Positions 7,561 to 14,641 of a DNA stretch of 64,000 nt are shown piece by piece. The translations under genes were made by a program, and so were the position numbers. The stretch spans positions 26,463 through 90,462 of the forward strand of contig CAYLKH010000001.1 of assembly GCA_964384255.1 (NCBI GenBank). The letters run 5' to 3'. Within the stretch, counting starts at the first letter, position 1. The number at the start of each line of letters is the position of its first letter. The DNA comes from SIG469 sp964384255. GTDB lineage: Bacteria > Bacillota > Clostridia > Oscillospirales > Oscillospiraceae. The notes under the pieces are model-generated. The model saw only the letters and a program-made list of their open reading frames with translations. It did not search any database and was not told the DNA's origin.

Positions 7561-8847
7561 ATGGCTAAATATATTATAAACGGCGGCCGTCCCCTTTCCG
7601 GCGAGGTCACCATCAGCGGCGCCAAAAACGCTGCCGTTGCGATCATCCCCGCCGCCCTTCTGGTTGACGGCGTCTGCCGGATAGAAAATGTTCCCGCCAT
7701 TTCTGACGTCAGCCTTTATTTAAAAATATTCCAGCAGATGGGAGCCACCATCCGCAGGATCGACCGTTCGACCATCGAGATGGACTGCCGCGGCGTCCGC
7801 AGCCATCGCCCTCCCTTTGATATCGTGTCCCGGTTCAGGGCTTCGTCCTACCTTATCGGCGCTATGCTTGGCCGTTTTGGCGAGGCTGAGGTGGCTCTCC
7901 CCGGGGGATGCGACTTTGGTCAGCGCCCTATTGACCAGCACATCAAGGGCTTTACCGCCATGGGCGCAGACGTTGAATTTTCCGGCGCTGCCGTTCACGC
8001 TAAGGCCAACGGCAAGCTCAGGGGCAATTATTGCAGACTTGATCTGGTTTCCGTTGGCGCCACAATGAACCTTATGATAGCGGCTGTACTGGCCGAGGGG
8101 ACCACCATCATCGAACCCGCTGCCAAGGAGCCTCATATTGTCGACCTGGCCAACTTCCTCAACGCCATGGGAGCCGATGTCTGGGGCGCTGGTACCGACA
8201 CTATCAAGGTCAGGGGCGTTAAAAGGCTCCACGGCGGTACCTATTCCATCATTCCGGACCAGATCGAGGCCGGGACCTATCTGACTGCGGTGACCGCAGC
8301 CGGTGGCGAGGCCCTTGTTAAAAACGTTATTCCCAAGCATCTCGAATGCATCACCGGAAAGCTTATCGAAATGGGTGCCGAGGTGACCGAATATGACGAT
8401 TCTGTCCTTATTCGCCGCACCGGCAGGCTGAAAAGAGCCAACATCAAAACAATGCCATATCCCGGATATCCCACGGATATGCAGCCTCAGGCAGGGGTGT
8501 GCCTTGCATTGGCCGAAGGCACGTCTATCATTACCGAAGGCGTTTTTGACAACCGGTACAAATATGTTGGCGAGCTTGTCAAAATGGGCGCTCAGATCCA
8601 GGTCGACGGAAAGGTCGCCATAATCGAGGGCGTGGATTCCCTCAAAGGTTGCCCCATCAAAGCCTGCGATCTCCGGGCCGGGGCGGCAATGGTCATCGCT
8701 GCTCTGGCTGCCCATGGGCAGAGCGTGGTGGACGATGTGTTCCATATCGAGCGGGGATACGAAACCTTTGTTGAAAAGCTCAGCGGCCTTGGTGCCGACA
8801 TCAGGCGGGTGGAAGATCTGCCTCCCGCAAGGGCGAAGGTATCCTGA
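7561..8847 (+). CDS. murA: UDP-N-acetylglucosamine 1-carboxyvinyltransferase (MurA)
   Basis: A 428-aa cytoplasmic enzyme that transfers enolpyruvate from PEP to UDP-GlcNAc, the first committed step of peptidoglycan synthesis. The EPSP-synthase fold is complete: GAKNAA with Lys22 near the N-terminus, and the active-site loop PGGCDFGQRP with Cys117, the residue alkylated by fosfomycin, so the enzyme should be sensitive. The start ATG directly follows TTAATT with a weak ribosome site. It is monocistronic: its own promoter upstream and a strong hairpin terminator at 8873. It could equally be the paralogue called MurZ in some Firmicutes. Confidence 0.95.
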   Translation: MAKYIINGGRPLSGEVTISGAKNAAVAIIPAALLVDGVCRIENVPAISDVSLYLKIFQQMGATIRRIDRSTIEMDCRGVRSHRPPFDIVSRFRASSYLIGAMLGRFGEAEVALPGGCDFGQRPIDQHIKGFTAMGADVEFSGAAVHAKANGKLRGNYCRLDLVSVGATMNLMIAAVLAEGTTIIEPAAKEPHIVDLANFLNAMGADVWGAGTDTIKVRGVKRLHGGTYSIIPDQIEAGTYLTAVTAAGGEALVKNVIPKHLECITGKLIEMGAEVTEYDDSVLIRRTGRLKRANIKTMPYPGYPTDMQPQAGVCLALAEGTSIITEGVFDNRYKYVGELVKMGAQIQVDGKVAIIEGVDSLKGCPIKACDLRAGAAMVIAALAAHGQSVVDDVFHIERGYETFVEKLSGLGADIRRVEDLPPARAKVS

Positions 8848-8872
8848 CTCCCCGGTTTTAAATCAATAAATC

Positions 8873-8912
8873 AGCCCCCACAGAGCTTAAGAACGCTCTG
8901 TGGGGGCTTTAG
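8873..8912 (+). terminator. Terminator of murA
   Basis: AGCCCCCACAGAGC and GCTCTGTGGGGGCT form a 14-bp stem around an 8-nt loop, followed by TTTAG. It also faces the convergent cupin gene and may serve both strands. Confidence 0.8.
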
Positions 8913-8930
8913 CCATTTTTGGCAAATAAT

Positions 8931-9263
8931 TTACTGCATCGGTATGGCTGCCCAGAAAACAAGATCCTCGTCGCCGTCATTAATAAGACTGTGACTGTGA
9001 CCTTTGGGGCAGTAATGGCAGCAGCCGGCGAAGATGCGCTCTTCACCATCGTCATAAAGGGCCTTACCGCTGCCGCTGAGGACGAACACGATCTCGCAGT
9101 TAACATCGTGGGTATGCATACCTATGGACGCGCCGGGAACAAGGCGGCCGTGCATTATGCGGTTGCCCCCGTCGTCAAGAAACATTTTTGCCATGGTTTC
9201 CTTTTCGCCGCCCTTGAACTGGGGAAAGGCTTCCTCGTTCATTTTGCTGAAATCAATAACCAT
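8931..9263 (-). CDS. Small cupin-domain protein
   Basis: A 110-aa single-domain cupin. Motif 1 is GMHTHDVNCEIVFVLSGSG (residues 48-66), with His50, His52 and Glu57 as likely metal ligands. Motif 2 is CPKGHSHSLIN, with His87 and His89. Such proteins bind a divalent metal and act as isomerases, dioxygenases or sugar/metabolite sensors; the function cannot be assigned. It is 23 bp downstream of the glycine-rich protein gene on the same strand and probably co-transcribed. Confidence 0.85.
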   Translation of the reverse strand: MVIDFSKMNEEAFPQFKGGEKETMAKMFLDDGGNRIMHGRLVPGASIGMHTHDVNCEIVFVLSGSGKALYDDGEERIFAGCCHYCPKGHSHSLINDGDEDLVFWAAIPMQ

Positions 9264-9286
9264 TTTTCTTCTCCTTTTAGCCTCTT

Positions 9287-10042
9287 TTACTCCTTGACAG
9301 CCTGAAGACCTTCGGTAACGTCGGTCACGTGCATGGTGATACTTATGGTGTCGCCGTCAACGCTGCCCACAAAGCGGAACAGGGAACCCTGGGCGGTAAC
9401 GGTATGCAGTTCAAAGGAACAGCCGTCCTTTTTACCGAAGGAAAAAACATTTACGTCGGTTTTGTCGCCAACCTTCATGGGCGGCATGGGAGGCATACCA
9501 CCGGGACCACCGGAACCACCGGGACCGCCAGGACCGCCAGGACCACCGGGACCACCAGGGCCACCAGGGCCACCGGGACCACCAGGACCGCCGGACATTT
9601 CGCCCATCATCTGAGCCATCTGAGCCATAGACTCCTCGGTCACCAGACCGAACATTTCGCCGCTGAGCTCATCGCCGTTTTCCTCAATGACCAGATGGTT
9701 TTCTTTAACTCCGCCGGGAGAGTAGACACCCACGAGATATTCGCCCTGAACCTGACCGGAAACGCCGGATATCCTTTTTCCGGGTTGAAGCACAATAGTC
9801 TCGTTGGTGGTAAGGGTCAGGTTGGACAGGCTGCCGGAAAAGGTATATTCTGTCCGGCCGACCATAGCCTTGAAGGAAAGCTCGCCGCCGGAGGAGGAGC
9901 CGTCGAATATCTCCAGCTGAGCGCTGGGGTCATAGGGGTTTGAAACAAAGCCGGTGACAACGCCGGAGGTTTCCTCAAGCGTCAGCACGCAGTCCCGTTT
10001 TCCACCGGGCAGTGACAGAGAAACAGTGTATTTGTCTGACAT
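9287..10042 (-). CDS. Gly-Pro-Gly-Gly-repeat protein of unknown function
   Basis: A 251-aa protein without signal peptide or membrane segment. Residues 1-140 and 190-251 look like short beta strands of a barrel or sandwich (KYTVSLSLPGGKRDCVLTLE, GVVTGFVS, then SITMHVTDV at the end). Between them, about residues 150-185, is a tandem GGPGGPGG tract followed by MPPMPPMKVGDK. The same tract occurs in four other proteins of this window. AAAGGAA precedes ATG 10042. The role is unknown; the flanks suggest a small-ligand-binding or assembly module interrupted by a flexible or self-interacting linker. Confidence 0.8.
   Translation of the reverse strand: MSDKYTVSLSLPGGKRDCVLTLEETSGVVTGFVSNPYDPSAQLEIFDGSSSGGELSFKAMVGRTEYTFSGSLSNLTLTTNETIVLQPGKRISGVSGQVQGEYLVGVYSPGGVKENHLVIEENGDELSGEMFGLVTEESMAQMAQMMGEMSGGPGGPGGPGGPGGPGGPGGPGGPGGSGGPGGMPPMPPMKVGDKTDVNVFSFGKKDGCSFELHTVTAQGSLFRFVGSVDGDTISITMHVTDVTEGLQAVKE
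9488..9596 (-). repeat. Tandem repeat coding for GGPGGPGG
   Basis: Nine-base units of the type GGACCACCG/GGACCGCCA repeat about a dozen times within the coding frame. Synonymous third-base variation shows that the amino-acid pattern rather than only DNA slippage is kept. Confidence 0.85.
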
Positions 10043-10091
10043 TCATAATCATTCCTTTTCAATATTTCGTTATATTTTGGGAGAGATATTG

Positions 10092-10661
10092 CTAAATAGC
10101 AATGATCCCCAGATGCTCTAAAAGGATCTTCAGGCCAATAAGACATAGTACGGTGCCGCCCAGCAGCCCTGCTTTTTTCTGAAAACGGGAGCCAAAGCGG
10201 AAGCCTATTGCGACCCCGGCCAGAGAAAGCAGGAAGGTGACGACCCCGATAATGGCGGCAGAAACGGCGATGGATACCCGCAGGAAGGCAAAGGTTATGC
10301 CCACTGCCAGCGCGTCGATACTGGTAGCGATAGCCATCATCAGAAGCTCCCTGTGGTCAAGCCGGAACTCCCCCGGGTCTTCGTCGCTCTCGTGAAGAGT
10401 TTCGTAAATCATCTTGCCGCCAATGATGACAAGCAGACCAAAGGCTATCCAGTGGTCGATAGTTGTTATGTAAACCTCGAACTGCTTGCCCAGCAGCCAT
10501 CCTATAAAGGGCATAAGGGCCTGAAACCCGCCGAAATAAAGGGCGATGATCGCTCCGTGGCGCAGGCTGAGTTTTTTCATGCTCAGCCCCTTGCACATGG
10601 CGATGGCGCAGGCATCCATGCTCAGGCTGATACCGATAAGTATAAGCTCTATAAGTGACAT
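10092..10661 (-). CDS. mntP: Manganese efflux protein MntP
   Basis: A 189-aa membrane protein with six hydrophobic helices, matching the usual MntP (YebN) length. Family signatures are SLSMDACAIAMCKG in TM1 and ATSIDALAVGITFAF in the second half, the repeated Asp-containing helices that bind Mn(II). The ATG at 10661 is chosen over the longer frame because GGAGATG lies eight bases upstream and the extension would overlap the nuclease gene. It lies 14 bp after the WalJ-type gene in the same operon. No Mn riboswitch was seen upstream. Confidence 0.92.
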   Translation of the reverse strand: MSLIELILIGISLSMDACAIAMCKGLSMKKLSLRHGAIIALYFGGFQALMPFIGWLLGKQFEVYITTIDHWIAFGLLVIIGGKMIYETLHESDEDPGEFRLDHRELLMMAIATSIDALAVGITFAFLRVSIAVSAAIIGVVTFLLSLAGVAIGFRFGSRFQKKAGLLGGTVLCLIGLKILLEHLGIIAI

Positions 10662-10675
10662 TTTATCATCTCCAG

Positions 10676-11446
10676 TTAAAACTCGATGGGCGAACCCATT
10701 TCCGGCGGGGATACGTGGATACTTACTCCGTCGATATTTCCCAGGGCTTCCATGGCAGAGCTGTGGGCCAGCTGGGGGGTGTTGTTTTCTTTTGACAGAT
10801 GGGCCAGAATAAAGGCAGAGGTCCCCCGCTGAGCCAGCCACAGGGCGGCTTCGGCCGCTGCCGTATTGGAAAGGTGGCCCCGGTCAGACATGATGCGCTG
10901 CTTGAGGTGGTAGGGATAAGGCCCGGCCAGCAGCCGGGGAATATCGTGATTGAACTCGATAACGATCGCCCGAACGCCCTCCATGCCCTTGAGAATATTT
11001 GGAGGGACATAGCCCAGGTCGGTCATTACCCCCAGATCGCCCTGAGAACAGCTTATCCGATAGCACACGCTGCCGTCGCTGTCGTGAGGGGTCGAAAACG
11101 AGGTGACGCCAAATCCCTTGAGGTTGAAGGAGGAGCCTTCTTCAAAAACGATCAGATTACGCCGGGCTTCGGGACAGCAGCAGGTTATGCCCTGGGCTGT
11201 TGCCCGGGTACAGAGGATGGGAACGGCCCATTTTTTTGACAGGGTGTTAAGCCCGGAGATATGGTCGGTGTGGCTGTGGGTGATAAGAATTCCGGAAAGG
11301 TCGCCTACGGTCAGACCCAGCTGAGCCAGGGCAGCGGAAGTCTTTTTAAGGGATATTCCCATATCCACAAGGATATGCCTGCCGCAGTCAGACAGAAGGA
11401 CGCTGTTGCCGCTGCTGCCGCTGGCAAGAGTACAGACCCTGGCCAT
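10676..11446 (-). CDS. walJ: Metallo-beta-lactamase-fold nuclease, WalJ/YycJ type
   Basis: A 256-aa metal-dependent hydrolase starting MARVCTLASGSSGNS, the N-terminus of the WalJ/YycJ family. The metal-binding motif THSHTDH is near residues 60-66, with a later HDSDG and MSDRGHLSN. YycJ is a 5'-3' DNA exonuclease implicated in repair. ATG 11446 overlaps the TGA of the amidotransferase gene (TGATG), so the two are coupled. Unlike in Bacilli there is no walKR two-component system next to it. Confidence 0.85.
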   Translation of the reverse strand: MARVCTLASGSSGNSVLLSDCGRHILVDMGISLKKTSAALAQLGLTVGDLSGILITHSHTDHISGLNTLSKKWAVPILCTRATAQGITCCCPEARRNLIVFEEGSSFNLKGFGVTSFSTPHDSDGSVCYRISCSQGDLGVMTDLGYVPPNILKGMEGVRAIVIEFNHDIPRLLAGPYPYHLKQRIMSDRGHLSNTAAAEAALWLAQRGTSAFILAHLSKENNTPQLAHSSAMEALGNIDGVSIHVSPPEMGSPIEF

Positions 11447-12159
11447 CAGCTGCGGGACGCGGCATCCACCAGAAGGTGGAATATGGCCCTTGCGTGGTGA
11501 TATTCCGGCCAGAGAAATTCCGGGTGCCACTGGACACCGAAATAGCATCCGGCAGTTTTGTGTTCAAGGGCTTCTACCAGACCGTCGGCTGAACGGGCCG
11601 CAACGGCAAAGCACTCAGGCACGTCCTTCACCGCCTGATGGTGCATGCTGTTGACCATTATGGAGCTTTCACCAATGGCGCTGTGAAGCCCGGTGCCGGG
11701 GACCAGCTCCACGCTGTGGAACGGTCTGGTGAACTCCATCTTTTCCATCTGGGCATGATCTACAGCCGTCCCAAACTGAGAGGGAAGATCCTGATACATG
11801 GTCCCGCCGCAGGCAACATTCATCATCTGTATCCCGCGGCAGATGCCGAGACAGGGCTTGTCCAGCTCCAGCAGCCGCCTGAGCATAAACAGCTCCTGAG
11901 TGTCCCGTCGGGGCGCCTGATAGGAGCATTGGGGTATTTTCTCTTCGCCATAAAGGGCAGGCTCCACGTCCTGGCCGCCGGTAAACAGATATCCGTCAAA
12001 CTGGTGGCAAAGAAGCTCCAGCTCGTTTTCGTCGTCCAGCAGGGGGAGCAGATAGGGTATACCTCCGGCGGCGACGATACCGTCGAAGTAATAATGGTTG
12101 ATCCAGAGGTTTTCGTCCCCCTGGTGAAATAGCGGCAGAACACCGATGCGTGGTTTCAT
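11446..12159 (-). CDS. Class I glutamine amidotransferase, peptidase C26 / PuuD-like
   Basis: A 237-aa protein. The nucleophile elbow PCLGICRGIQMMN contains the catalytic Cys, the partner is HPEFLWPE near the C-terminus, and FDGYLFTGGQDVEPALYG is the substrate-side loop. The fold fits gamma-glutamyl-GABA hydrolase-like enzymes that cleave gamma-glutamyl amides. ATG 12159 (MKPRIGVLP) is chosen because the upstream extension is low-complexity and AAGAAAAGAG precedes this ATG. It is first of the run amidotransferase-WalJ-MntP. Confidence 0.88.
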   Translation of the reverse strand: MKPRIGVLPLFHQGDENLWINHYYFDGIVAAGGIPYLLPLLDDENELELLCHQFDGYLFTGGQDVEPALYGEEKIPQCSYQAPRRDTQELFMLRRLLELDKPCLGICRGIQMMNVACGGTMYQDLPSQFGTAVDHAQMEKMEFTRPFHSVELVPGTGLHSAIGESSIMVNSMHHQAVKDVPECFAVAARSADGLVEALEHKTAGCYFGVQWHPEFLWPEYHHARAIFHLLVDAASRS

Positions 12160-12235
12160 TTTGTTTCTCTTTTCTTTACGTATTTGGGGACAGGTGAGTT
12201 GGTGCGTAGATGGAAAGATATTGAAAATCATGGTC

Positions 12236-12450
12236 AGAGGGTCAGGGATCAGGGGCCGTAATTGTAAGCAATTGCGAAATATTTGAGGTTTTCAGTAGAA
12301 CTGTCGTTGTGAAGCGGCAAAGCCGACGTGGCAATCTCACCCCTTGCGTGATTGCACGCGGTAGTTAAACGCATAGCTTTGCAGCTACGGACACTTAATT
12401 ACCAATCCCTAATTTCTAACCCCTGATTCTATCTGTTATCTGTATATCTG
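12236..12450. repeat. Interspersed repeat cluster
   Basis: The gap holds GTCAGGGATCAGGGG, then GAAGCGGCAAAGCCGACGTG followed by GCAATCTCACCCCTTGCG, then CTAATTTCTAACCCCTGATT. The order box-element-box matches the copies at 1740-1975 and 7200-7460. No gene is seen. Confidence 0.7.
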
Positions 12451-12453
12451 ACC

Positions 12454-13260
12454 TCAGGCATCCCGCGGCACGGTGTCGCGAACAAGGATAATGTGATCTG
12501 ACACAGTGGCGGAGATGGTTTTGCTCTGGCCCACAGGGTCGCCGTCGTAGGTGTAGCGGTCAACGGCGCAGTCGGAATAATCCCGGCCATGGGCGATCTT
12601 GAGATAACCGTCCTCTATCCGGGTGTTAAGGGTGGGGTCAAAAGCTATCCATTTGTTGTCCACATAGACCTCGGCCCAGACATGGGCTCTGGAAACCCCC
12701 TTGGCCAGACCGATAACGTACCTGGCCGGGATCCCGGACATGCGGCAGAAGGTGATGAATACCTGAACGTAGTCCCGGCTGACACCCCGGGCAGAGCGGA
12801 ATGCTTCGGCTGCGGTGGTGGAGACGGCGGTTTCGCCGGGGGCATAGGTCATCATATTGTGGACAGTTTCCATCAGGCACTGGACCCGGGCATAAGGAAC
12901 GGCGGGCAGCTGAAGATCCATCAAAAAGCGTTGCATTTCGCTGCTGGGGTTGGTAAAGCGGGAAGGATAAAGGAAGATGCGGTCCAGCTCTTCGTGGATC
13001 ATATATTTGCTGCAAAGCACGAATCCGGAGGCGGTGAAGCTGAAAGAGGTGTGATTTTTGTCGATACTGCCGCTGTAGGTCAGGTTGCCATAGCTGTCAT
13101 ATGCGGTGCTGACAGCGGCCTTGGGAGAAAGGGACAGAGTATGGCCATAGGTACGCTGGAATGGATAGGTGCCGGGCATACAGCGAAGCAGAAAATGGTG
13201 GCGCTTAACGGGGGCATCGAACACCCAGTTACAGCTGAAACTGAATTCATATTTTTTCAT
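12454..13260 (-). CDS. Transglutaminase-like protein with Ser in place of the nucleophile Cys
   Basis: A 268-aa protein with an N-terminal beta-rich region typical of Bact_transglu_N and a transglutaminase-like core from about residue 125. The core normally reads G-V-C-R/Q-D; here it is GVSRDYVQVFITFCRMSGIP, with Ser161 encoded by AGC. His193 (SRAHVWAEVYV) and Asp208 (AFDPTLN) are kept. It therefore lacks the usual thiol and may be a binding module or use serine. It is 11 bp after the ATP-grasp gene with GGAGG overlapping that gene's end, so it is the last of a four-gene operon with cell-surface polysaccharide genes. Confidence 0.85.
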   Translation of the reverse strand: MKKYEFSFSCNWVFDAPVKRHHFLLRCMPGTYPFQRTYGHTLSLSPKAAVSTAYDSYGNLTYSGSIDKNHTSFSFTASGFVLCSKYMIHEELDRIFLYPSRFTNPSSEMQRFLMDLQLPAVPYARVQCLMETVHNMMTYAPGETAVSTTAAEAFRSARGVSRDYVQVFITFCRMSGIPARYVIGLAKGVSRAHVWAEVYVDNKWIAFDPTLNTRIEDGYLKIAHGRDYSDCAVDRYTYDGDPVGQSKTISATVSDHIILVRDTVPRDA

Positions 13261-13271
13261 TTTGCGCCCTC

Positions 13272-14612
13272 CTATCTGGACATTATCCAGGTGTCTTTAT
13301 ACCCGCTGTGGCGGGATCCGTCGGCAGCGGTGTGGCTGAATTTGGTCAGACCGCCCATCCAGACCCGTATGCTGTCACAGTGGATAACAAAGGCGCGGTA
13401 ATCGGCCTTGCAGGTAACTATCCGGGTACCGTCGGCAGATAAGGCATCCATAGGAGCCAGATCGACAATATCCTGGGCAACATATCGGCGGGGTTCGGCG
13501 GCAAGCCGTGCCTTAAGGTCGCTGAGCTGGGATCTGGTAAGGCCGGAACCCATAATGGAGGTAACTGCCTTGGGACCGTTGACGTGCTTGACTATGAGCC
13601 GGTCGAGATTGTCGAAAATGTATTTGCGCTCGTCCTCGCGATAGGGCAGATAGGTGGGAGTGTTCTCCAGCAGAGGCTCTTCGCCGAGATAATAGCGTAT
13701 AGCGTCGGGAATATAGCAGAACAGGCCCTTGTCATCGGCAACGCCCGAGCCGGGAGCGTTAATGATCGCGACCTTGCCCTTGCGATAGCATTCCATCAGG
13801 TGGGCAACGCCGGTTTTGGAGTTTACATCAAAGGCCAGAGGGTCGAGACTGTTGTCAGAAATGTGGCGGTGGATGACCGCGACCTTCTGGAATCCGCCGC
13901 CTTCGGCAGGCCGATAATAGACAGTATCGTCCATGACCGTCAGCTCTTTGGATGTGGCGCAGACAGCGCCGGTCAGCTCGGCCAGATAATTCAGCTCAAA
14001 GTGGGAAAAGCTGCCTTCCCCGGGAGAGAGGATGACCGTGATCCCGTCCTTATTGTCCATTCCGTTGGTGACATCGCGGTAAAGCCGGTTCAGCAGAATG
14101 TTGTAGCCGTTGTTGTCGCACAGATTATCCTCGGGATAAAGGTCGGGGCTTACAGATCGGGAAAGCTTTCGGGCAAATATGGGATAGGCGGCGCCGGAAG
14201 GAAGAGCAAGATGATCCTCCATAACGTACCATTTGCCGTCAGCCGCACAGGCCAGGTCAACGGCGGTGATATGGTTATAAAGGCTCTTGACAGGGGTGAA
14301 ACCAACGCAGGGGATATGAAAATCAGAAGAGGAATAGACAAAATCCTCGGGGATGACCCCGTCCTTGATTATCATCCTTTTGCCGTAAAGGTCGTTCAAA
14401 AGCAGGTTGATGGCGTTAACCCGCTGCATCAGGCCCCGTTCAAGACGGGTAAAACGGTCGCCGGGGATCACGTGGGGGATGGGGTCAAAGGGGGAAGACA
14501 GGATCTCGGTCTTTCCGTGACGAAGCAGGGCAAAGCCGGCATTGTTTTTGTCCATCCATGAATTGACCCTGTCCCGGGATCGAACCAGGCTTTGCATATT
14601 GGTGGTGTCCAT
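13272..14612 (-). CDS. Circularly permuted ATP-grasp peptide ligase-like protein
   Basis: A 446-aa protein of the circularly permuted ATP-grasp (former DUF404/DUF407) type. Recognisable stretches are QRVNAINLLLNDLYGKR, VYSSSDFHIPCVGFTP, VAIINAPGSGVADDKGLF and LDRLIVKHVNG. The family is predicted to ligate amino acids or peptides and commonly occurs with an alpha-E protein and a transglutaminase; here the transglutaminase-like gene follows but no alpha-E gene is present. ATG 14612 is chosen because AAGGAGG lies eight bases upstream; a TTG further upstream sits inside that ribosome site. It follows the Wzy-like gene by 29 bp. Confidence 0.85.
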   Translation of the reverse strand: MDTTNMQSLVRSRDRVNSWMDKNNAGFALLRHGKTEILSSPFDPIPHVIPGDRFTRLERGLMQRVNAINLLLNDLYGKRMIIKDGVIPEDFVYSSSDFHIPCVGFTPVKSLYNHITAVDLACAADGKWYVMEDHLALPSGAAYPIFARKLSRSVSPDLYPEDNLCDNNGYNILLNRLYRDVTNGMDNKDGITVILSPGEGSFSHFELNYLAELTGAVCATSKELTVMDDTVYYRPAEGGGFQKVAVIHRHISDNSLDPLAFDVNSKTGVAHLMECYRKGKVAIINAPGSGVADDKGLFCYIPDAIRYYLGEEPLLENTPTYLPYREDERKYIFDNLDRLIVKHVNGPKAVTSIMGSGLTRSQLSDLKARLAAEPRRYVAQDIVDLAPMDALSADGTRIVTCKADYRAFVIHCDSIRVWMGGLTKFSHTAADGSRHSGYKDTWIMSR

Positions 14613-14641
14613 AAGCGTTTCCTCCTTCAAAAAAAGTGCGG

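Noticed and set aside
7720..8745. 341-aa antisense frame over murA
   Set aside because: It is the shadow of a high-GC gene; murA on the plus strand has complete catalytic motifs.
9329..9943. Plus-strand collagen-like frame with GTTGTTG repeats
   Set aside because: This is the antisense reading of the GGPGG tandem repeat.
10092..10661. Mn-sensing yybP-ykoY riboswitch for mntP
   Set aside because: The gene follows walJ by 14 bp, leaving no room for a leader RNA.
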